A stretch of 10,139 bases of DNA, taken from an uncultured Clostridia bacterium (GTDB lineage Bacteria > Bacillota > Clostridia > Oscillospirales > UMGS1783). Positions 5,219 to 10,139 of the stretch are shown here, piece after piece (position 1 is the first letter of the stretch; every line of letters starts with the position of its first letter). Location of the stretch: assembly GCA_937892635.1 (NCBI GenBank), contig CALBKB010000060.1:1-10139 (forward strand), given 5' to 3'. The notes below the pieces were generated by a model. The model did no database searches. It saw only the letters and a list, made by a program, of their open reading frames with translations, and was not told the origin of the DNA. Made by a program: the position numbers and the translations under genes.

Positions 5219-6994
5219 ATGTTGACCAATATCGCCCGCTGTGCCGTCATCTCGGCGCCGCTGACCCCGTTTGACGTGGATTCCAACCTCTCGGCCATGT
5301 CGGTGGCCGCCGATAAGGTATTGCCGTCACGACCGGATGTGATGGTCTTCGGCGAGCTGTCTTTGTGCGGTGCCTCCTGCGGTCATCTGCTGCGACAGAA
5401 AACACTGTTGCGCGACTGCATGAACGCCGCCGTTAAGTTTGCCGAATTATATAAACTTTCCGACACCCTCTTCCTGTTGGGGTTGCCCCTGTCGGTGGGA
5501 CGCAAGGTCATCAGCGCCGTTGCCGTCATTAAGGGCGGACGCATTCATATGTTTGCCGCCTCAACGGCCGATTCGGACGTACTCGATGCGATCGACACCG
5601 AACAGCGCATCCTCGTCGACGGACGCGAGGTACCCATCCGTATTCGCCCGATCGTGCGGCATAACGGCATGGACATTGCGATTGTGCCGGGGTTGGATGC
5701 CTCCCGCTGTCCCGAACCCATCACCGCCGCTCTGGTGGCTGCTCCCACCACCGTCAAGGCCGATCCGGCACGCGACTACATGATGGGGGCACGCATCTCG
5801 GCGCTCTCGCGCATGCTGGGCGCAGGGCTGGTGCTGTGTGCGTCGGGCATGGGAGAATCCACCTATAACGGCATCTACAAAAATTTGGGCGGCATCTTTG
5901 AGAACGGCACCGCGCTCGGTTTTCAATATGACTTTGAGCCGCTTGTGCTGGTGCGCGATATCGATTTGGATTTGCTGCCGGCGAAGGACCTGACCGAGGC
6001 AACCGAGCTGGGCGGCAAAAACTTGGAGCGGCAACGCCTCAATCGCCACATTCCGAAAAATCCTCTTCTGCCCGAAGCCAATCGCGAACGTATTCTCGAC
6101 GATATGGCCGACACCCAGATCCACGGCCTGGCCACCCGCATCAAACCGACCCACCTTAAAAAATTGGTCATCGGCGTTTCGGGCGGCATTGACAGCGCCC
6201 ACGCCTTATTAGTATGCGCAGCGGTGTGTGACCGCATGGGTATGGAGCGAAGCGATATTATAGCCGTACTGATGCCGGGCTTTGGCACTAAGACAGACAG
6301 CCGCAATCTTTCCGAGCAGTTAGCGCAAGAGATTGGCGCTACCATTCGGGTTGTTCCTATTGCCGACAGCGTCAATCAGCATTTCAAGGATATTGCCCAC
6401 GATCCGCTCAACCTCAACGCCACCTATGAAAACGGACAGGCGCGCGAACGCACCCAGATTCTGTTTGACATTGCCGGCGATAATGACGGGCTGGTGGTCG
6501 GTACCGGCGATCTGTCCGAAATCACGCTTGGTTGGTGCACCTTTGGCGGCGATCATTTGTCGGGCTACAACGTTAACGCCTCCTTAACCAAATGCATGGT
6601 CACCGAGGGCGCCAAGGCCTTGGCTCGCCGACTGGGCGGACGTCTGCCCGCCATCATCGGCGAGATAGCAGCCGCGCCACCCTCACCCGAACTGTTGCCG
6701 GGGGATCAGGTGACCCAAAACATCATCGGGCCTTACGAGCTCCACGATTTCTTTCTCTACTACTACGTGCGGCACAACATGACCGTCGATAAGATCGTAT
6801 CCTTAGCGCTTCAAGCCTTTGAGGATACCTACGAGGACAAGGTCATTCGCGCCACCTTCGAGATTTTCCGCCGCCGTTTCTTGACCTCCCAGTTCAAGCG
6901 GGGCTGTGCCGCCGAGGGCGTTCTCTTCGGCGAGGTTTGCCTATCCCCCTTCGGCACCCATTTCCCGTCTGATCTACCCACTGTGAATTTTTAA
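5219..6994 (+). CDS. nadE: NAD+ synthetase with a degenerate N-terminal glutaminase (nitrilase-like) domain
   Basis: NadE makes NAD+ from deamido-NAD+, ATP and an amino donor. At 591 residues it is shorter than usual two-domain forms (about 640-680). Residues 1-245 are the nitrilase-like domain, with FGELSLCG (44-51) keeping the Glu and ASGMGESTYN (208-217) recognisable. The segment after AVIKGGRI lacks the family's PK-YLPNY-EFYE, which holds the catalytic Lys, and the EICEDLW region with the catalytic Cys reads DIAIVPGLDA (152-161). Glutamine hydrolysis is therefore probably lost. The C-terminal synthetase domain (about 300-591) is well kept: ATP loop GVSGGIDS (319-326), MPGFGTKTD, TYENGQARERTQ, VVGTGDLSE, SPELLP and GPYELHDFFLYY. 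Free ammonia would be the likely donor. The ATG at 5219 follows GAGG (5207-5210) with 8 bases between; an in-frame GTG at 5210 overlaps that site and is rejected. Confidence 0.92.
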   Translation: MLTNIARCAVISAPLTPFDVDSNLSAMSVAADKVLPSRPDVMVFGELSLCGASCGHLLRQKTLLRDCMNAAVKFAELYKLSDTLFLLGLPLSVGRKVISAVAVIKGGRIHMFAASTADSDVLDAIDTEQRILVDGREVPIRIRPIVRHNGMDIAIVPGLDASRCPEPITAALVAAPTTVKADPARDYMMGARISALSRMLGAGLVLCASGMGESTYNGIYKNLGGIFENGTALGFQYDFEPLVLVRDIDLDLLPAKDLTEATELGGKNLERQRLNRHIPKNPLLPEANRERILDDMADTQIHGLATRIKPTHLKKLVIGVSGGIDSAHALLVCAAVCDRMGMERSDIIAVLMPGFGTKTDSRNLSEQLAQEIGATIRVVPIADSVNQHFKDIAHDPLNLNATYENGQARERTQILFDIAGDNDGLVVGTGDLSEITLGWCTFGGDHLSGYNVNASLTKCMVTEGAKALARRLGGRLPAIIGEIAAAPPSPELLPGDQVTQNIIGPYELHDFFLYYYVRHNMTVDKIVSLALQAFEDTYEDKVIRATFEIFRRRFLTSQFKRGCAAEGVLFGEVCLSPFGTHFPSDLPTVNF

Positions 6995-7007
6995 AGGAGA
7001 ATACCCT

Positions 7008-7277
7008 ATGAAAGCCGTTATCACCGTTGTCGGTGCCGATTGCGTCGGCATCATCGCTCGAGTATCCAATAAGTGCCTGGAATGTAACGTGAACATTCTC
7101 GACATCACCCAGCACGTTGTGGACGAGTATTTTACCATGACCATGGTCGTGGACACCGCTCAGTCTTCCCTGCCCTTTACCGAATTGGTAGACGCCATGA
7201 CCGAGTTGGGCAAGCAGATGGGGCTGGTTATCCACACCATGCATGAAGACATTTTCAATTCCATGCATCGCATCTAA
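7008..7277 (+). CDS. ACT-domain protein, UPF0237 family
   Basis: This is a stand-alone ACT domain of 89 residues, the usual family size. ACT domains bind small ligands, usually amino acids, at dimer interfaces. The start MKAVITVVGADCVGIIARVS has the typical first strand and the G-x-D-x-x-G-I-x-A turn (G9, D11, G14). It continues through the second strand (NVNILDITQHVVDEYFTMTMVVD) and a final helix and strand. The ligand is unknown. AAGGAG at 6994-6999 lies 8 bases before the ATG, and the gap from nadE is 13 bases. Its neighbour is the UPF0210 gene, a pairing widely conserved in Firmicutes, so the ACT protein probably senses a ligand for, or regulates, that protein. Confidence 0.95.
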   Translation: MKAVITVVGADCVGIIARVSNKCLECNVNILDITQHVVDEYFTMTMVVDTAQSSLPFTELVDAMTELGKQMGLVIHTMHEDIFNSMHRI

Positions 7278-7286
7278 GGAGACACC

Positions 7287-8645
7287 ATGTTAGAACATTA
7301 CGATATACTGGAAACCATACACATGCTCAAAGAGGAGCATTTGGATATTCGTACCGTAACCATGGGCATCTCCCTGCTCGACTGCTCCCATGAAGACATT
7401 GACGTCTTTTGTCAGCGGGTCTACGACAAGATCACCAAGAGTGCCGAATATCTGGTACCTCGCGCCTGCGATATTGAAAAGAAATACGGCATCCCCATCA
7501 TCAATAAGCGGGTTGCCGTTACCCCCGTTTCCATTGCCGCAGCCGCCTGCAAGAGCAGTGATTACGCTAAGATCGCCGCGACCCTCGATCGGGCCGCCGC
7601 CACGCTTGGCATCAACTTTATCGGCGGATATTCGGCTCTGGTACACGGCGGATTTACCGATTCCGACCGCAAACTCCTCGCCTCCATTCCCGAGGCCTTG
7701 TCCACCACCAACTGCGTCTGCTCCTCGGTCAATGTTGCCACCTCGCGCAGCGGCATCAATATGGATGCCGTGGCCATGATGGGACACATCATTAAAGACA
7801 CGGCGGCACGCACCGCCGACCGTGACTCGATCGGATGTGCCAAGCTGGTCGTTTTTGCCAACGCCCCCGAAGACAACCCCTTTATGGCCGGCGCTTTCCA
7901 TGGCGTGGGTCAGCCTGAGCGCGTCATCAACGTTGGCGTGTCGGGCCCCGGTGTTTTGCGCGCGGCGGTTGCCCGCGCCGGTGACTGCTCGCTCTCCGAG
8001 ATTGCCGATATCATCAAAAAGACAGCCTTTAAGGTTACGCGTATGGGTCAGATGGTGGCCCACGATGCCGCCGAAGCCCTTGGCGTTCCCTACGGTATCG
8101 TTGACCTATCCTTGGCACCCACTCCCGCCATCGGTGACTCGGTGGCGCACATTCTGGAAGAAATGGGACTGGAAACCTGCGGCACTCACGGCACCACCGC
8201 TTGTCTGGCCATGCTCAATGACGCCGTCAAGAAGGGCGGCATGTTCGCCTCCTCCTTCGTCGGCGGACTTTCGGGCGCCTTTATTCCCGTATCGGAAGAC
8301 GCCGGCATGATCGACGCCGCCCGCGCCGGCGTGCTGACGCTTGACAAACTGGAAGCCATGACCGCCGTTTGCTCGGTTGGATTGGACATGATTGCCGTAC
8401 CAGGTGACACCCCTGCCGAAACCCTGTCGGGCATCATTGCCGATGAGATCTCCATCGGTCAGGTCAATCACAAAACCACCGCCGCCCGCCTGATCCCCGT
8501 TGTGGGCAAGGGCGTGGGGCAAGAGGTTGAATTCGGCGGATTGCTGGGCAGCGCCCCCATCATGCCGGTCCACCCCGAATCATGTGCCCGTTTCATCGCG
8601 CGTGGCGGCCGTATCCCGGCACCGACCACGGCCCTCAAAAACTAA
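7287..8645 (+). CDS. UPF0210 (DUF711, PFL-like) family protein
   Basis: The 452-residue protein matches UPF0210 along its length. The known fold resembles the ten-stranded barrel of glycyl-radical enzymes such as pyruvate formate-lyase, but the family's reaction is not established. Visible landmarks are DIRTVTMGISLLDC, KKYGIPIINKRVAVTPVS, NFIGGYSALVHGGFT, CSSVNVATSRSGINMDA, GVSGPGVLRAAV and EFGGLLGSAPIMPV. No membrane segment or signal peptide is seen, so it is cytosolic. It starts at ATG 7287 after AAGGAG (7276-7281), nine bases beyond the ACT gene, and the two are surely co-transcribed. Its stop TAA shares an A with the ATG of the VanZ-like gene. I see no truncation or internal break. Confidence 0.95.
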   Translation: MLEHYDILETIHMLKEEHLDIRTVTMGISLLDCSHEDIDVFCQRVYDKITKSAEYLVPRACDIEKKYGIPIINKRVAVTPVSIAAAACKSSDYAKIAATLDRAAATLGINFIGGYSALVHGGFTDSDRKLLASIPEALSTTNCVCSSVNVATSRSGINMDAVAMMGHIIKDTAARTADRDSIGCAKLVVFANAPEDNPFMAGAFHGVGQPERVINVGVSGPGVLRAAVARAGDCSLSEIADIIKKTAFKVTRMGQMVAHDAAEALGVPYGIVDLSLAPTPAIGDSVAHILEEMGLETCGTHGTTACLAMLNDAVKKGGMFASSFVGGLSGAFIPVSEDAGMIDAARAGVLTLDKLEAMTAVCSVGLDMIAVPGDTPAETLSGIIADEISIGQVNHKTTAARLIPVVGKGVGQEVEFGGLLGSAPIMPVHPESCARFIARGGRIPAPTTALKN

Positions 8646-9061
8646 TGTTACGCCGCGAACGGCGTTACCTGTTCGGCGTGATCTTGGTGGTGTGGGTAAT
8701 GCTTTTGCTGTGGCTCACCATCTTTGGACGCCAGCCGGACAATCGTCAATGCTTCTTTATCCCCTTTCAAACCACTACCACCATGCCGAAATTTATGAAC
8801 TGGTACACGGTGGTCTATCTGATTGGCGGCAACATTTTCTGGTTTATTCCCATCGGTTTTCTTACACGATATGTTGTTCGTATCCGTCCGTGGCTGACCA
8901 TTGTCGGCGCCGCGGCGCTGTCCATCGTCATCGAGGCCTGCCAATATATTTTCTCGGTCGGCACCACCGATATCGACGACTTGATCTACAATACATTAGG
9001 TGCCGTAATCGGCGTACTGCTGTTCGGTATCGCAAAAAAAAGATGGCCGCATCTGTTCTGA
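8645..9061 (+). CDS. VanZ-family small membrane protein
   Basis: VanZ-like proteins are small multi-pass membrane proteins; the founding member gives low-level teicoplanin resistance, but the role of most relatives is unknown. The 138 residues hold about four hydrophobic helices (roughly 9-27, 57-75, 82-101 and 113-131). Family marks are FIPF (38-41), N63 with FIPIGFL, E97-x-x-Q in the third helix, and TDIDDLIYNTLGAVIG (108-123). The ATG at 8645 overlaps the preceding stop (TAATG) and no good ribosome site is seen, so it is probably translated by re-initiation after the UPF0210 gene. The last codons (KKRWPHLF) are encoded by the A-tract and left arm of the terminator stem. Resistance should not be assumed from the name. 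Confidence 0.85.
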   Translation: MLRRERRYLFGVILVVWVMLLLWLTIFGRQPDNRQCFFIPFQTTTTMPKFMNWYTVVYLIGGNIFWFIPIGFLTRYVVRIRPWLTIVGAAALSIVIEACQYIFSVGTTDIDDLIYNTLGAVIGVLLFGIAKKRWPHLF

Positions 9062-9077
9062 TGCGGCCGTCTTTTTT
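9034..9077. terminator. Strong bidirectional intrinsic terminator between convergent genes
   Basis: A 13-bp stem (left arm 9041-9053, right arm 9060-9072, one G-T pair, core GGCCGCATC/GATGCGGCC) has a six-base loop. It is flanked by eight A's (9034-9041) on the left and six T's (9072-9077) on the right, so it gives a U-tract in both directions. The left arm encodes the end of the VanZ-like protein and the right T-tract overlaps the stop codon of the YhaN-like gene; the two coding regions are only 14 bases apart. Confidence 0.93.
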
Positions 9078-10139
9078 ATAAAACGATGTTGTGATGCTCG
9101 ATCCCTTGCAAGAAGGGTTCCGGATCGCGGCAGGTAAAATAGAGGATCTGGGTTTGTTGAGCCAATTTCCCCAACAATGTAAGCACTTCGCGGGTGCGCC
9201 CCTCGTCAAAATTAGCAAAGGAATCATCGAAGACCAGCGTCGGTTTTTCTTTGGCATAGAGCATATCAATCAACGCCAAGCGCAAGGCGATATAGACGGC
9301 GTCGGAAGTGCCCGTACTATAAAAAGGCAGTTTGCGAGCCACCTGTTTTTCTTCCACCTTCACCGTACCCGTCACATCAACGCTCACCCGTCGCGCGGTA
9401 TCCCCCGTCACGGTGGCGAAGAAATGGGCGGTGCGATCGGTCAACATAGGCGCATACAGATGGGTCATTTCCAAATGCGCCGCATCCAGCGACTGAAGAG
9501 CCAACTGATAGGCGGCCAATTCGGCTTCCGCGGCCGTCACTCGCTGCTGTTTTTCATGCAAGGAACTTTCCAGCACGTCGACCGAACCGATATGGCGTTG
9601 CCGCTCCTCCCATTGGGTCTTCTTTTCGGCCAGTGCCAGTTGCAGCTGCTGTTCGAGCCGAAGCGTCTGTTCTTTTTGATAGACTAAGGCGTGATATTCT
9701 TGGTCGGCATGGCGGTAAGCCTCTATATCCATAGCGGACAATCCGTCCTGACACTGTTGGCACTGCGCCTGATACTCGGTCAACGCGGTCAGATCATCAT
9801 ACAGCGCACGAATACTTGTCTCATAATCATCCTGCTCCCCCAAGTATTTTATCAGCACCTCTTGCAAATGCGCCGCCTCGGCCTGGCGTTCCTGCTCACG
9901 CGCATAGGCGGTACGGTTCTGTTGCCGAACGATGCGGCTGCGATAACAAACAATACCATACTCGACCAAGCAAAGCCCACCGATTGCCATAACGATCAAC
10001 GGCCACGGCAGAGGAAGCAGAGCCAGCAACCCCGCACCCGCTGCTGCCATCACCAAGCCAACGATCAACAGGGCGATGGGACGTTTTGTTTTCCGGGGCG
10101 ATGCCGTATCGCCCAACACCTCCCGAAGGGCGCGCAGAC
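9076..10139 (-). CDS. YhaN/SMC-like ABC-type ATPase with a membrane hairpin, C-terminal part
   Basis: This is the C-terminal part (about 353 codons) of an SMC/Rad50-related ATPase. The frame stays open through the right edge, so the N-terminal ATP-binding half lies outside. Counting the GTG at 10119 as residue 1, two hydrophobic helices (about 14-34 and 38-58) form a hairpin. A long Gln/Glu-rich coiled coil follows (about 62-225), then the C-terminal ATPase lobe: the ABC signature variant STGTSDAVYIALRLAL (268-283) and Walker B TLVFDDSFANFDE (294-306). The switch region reads YFTCRD, with Arg where relatives often have His. Membrane hairpins inside the coiled coil are characteristic of YhaN-like proteins, which are usually encoded beside a YhaO-like metallophosphatase nuclease; that gene, if present, would lie to the right. 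A DNA-repair or nuclease-complex role is inferred. Confidence 0.85.
   Translation of the reverse strand, partial: LRALREVLGDTASPRKTKRPIALLIVGLVMAAAGAGLLALLPLPWPLIVMAIGGLCLVEYGIVCYRSRIVRQQNRTAYAREQERQAEAAHLQEVLIKYLGEQDDYETSIRALYDDLTALTEYQAQCQQCQDGLSAMDIEAYRHADQEYHALVYQKEQTLRLEQQLQLALAEKKTQWEERQRHIGSVDVLESSLHEKQQRVTAAEAELAAYQLALQSLDAAHLEMTHLYAPMLTDRTAHFFATVTGDTARRVSVDVTGTVKVEEKQVARKLPFYSTGTSDAVYIALRLALIDMLYAKEKPTLVFDDSFANFDEGRTREVLTLLGKLAQQTQILYFTCRDPEPFLQGIEHHNIVL

Noticed and set aside
5561..6202. Minus-strand open frame inside nadE
   Set aside because: It is a shadow of nadE in another frame, with His/Arg-rich composition and no promoter or ribosome site.
7290..8063. Minus-strand open frame inside the UPF0210 gene
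   Set aside because: It is antisense to a well-conserved protein, Gly/His-rich and without a recognisable domain.
1..10139. CRISPR arrays, tRNA/rRNA genes, transposases, toxin-antitoxin or phage-defence cassettes
   Set aside because: No spaced direct repeats, RNA gene structures or recognisable proteins of these kinds were found; coding density leaves little room for them.

Overview
The window looks like ordinary chromosome from a moderately GC-rich Gram-positive anaerobe, most likely a gut-type Clostridia (Oscillospirales-like). The reasons are strong Shine-Dalgarno sites, the UPF0237/UPF0210 gene pair, a VanZ-like protein, a HisJ-type PHP phosphatase, a YhaN-like ATPase and a methylerythritol-phosphate pathway gene. 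There is no rRNA, tRNA, CRISPR array or transposase, so this placement is an inference from gene content.

Left part, minus strand (about 5093 down to 162): a tightly packed run of six genes that probably form one operon. In order of transcription they are a PHP-family phosphatase, an Lrp/AsnC regulator, a class I/II aminotransferase, ispE, ychF, and a DUF1624-type membrane protein that breaks off after about 150 family-like residues. Junctions overlap or nearly so: a 13-base gap from PHP to Lrp, an ATGA overlap from Lrp to the aminotransferase, ispE starting inside the end of the aminotransferase gene, and ribosome sites placed over the preceding stop codon before ychF and the DUF1624 gene. 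The first 161 bases hold no gene that I recognise.

Middle (5094-5218): a 125-base divergent control region with two back-to-back promoters and an 18-base inverted repeat.

Right part, plus strand (5219-9061): an NAD+ synthetase whose glutaminase half looks catalytically dead, then an ACT-domain protein and its UPF0210 partner, then a VanZ-like membrane protein coupled through a TAATG stop/start overlap. A strong bidirectional terminator lies across the end of this run and the end of the convergent last gene. That gene is a minus-strand YhaN/SMC-like ATPase with a membrane hairpin, and its N-terminus lies beyond the window.

I did not find a plainly new system. The best leads are the NAD+ synthetase with a lost glutaminase triad, ispE with no ATG/GTG/TTG codon available at its expected start, the broken membrane protein at the left edge, and the compact divergent promoter region.
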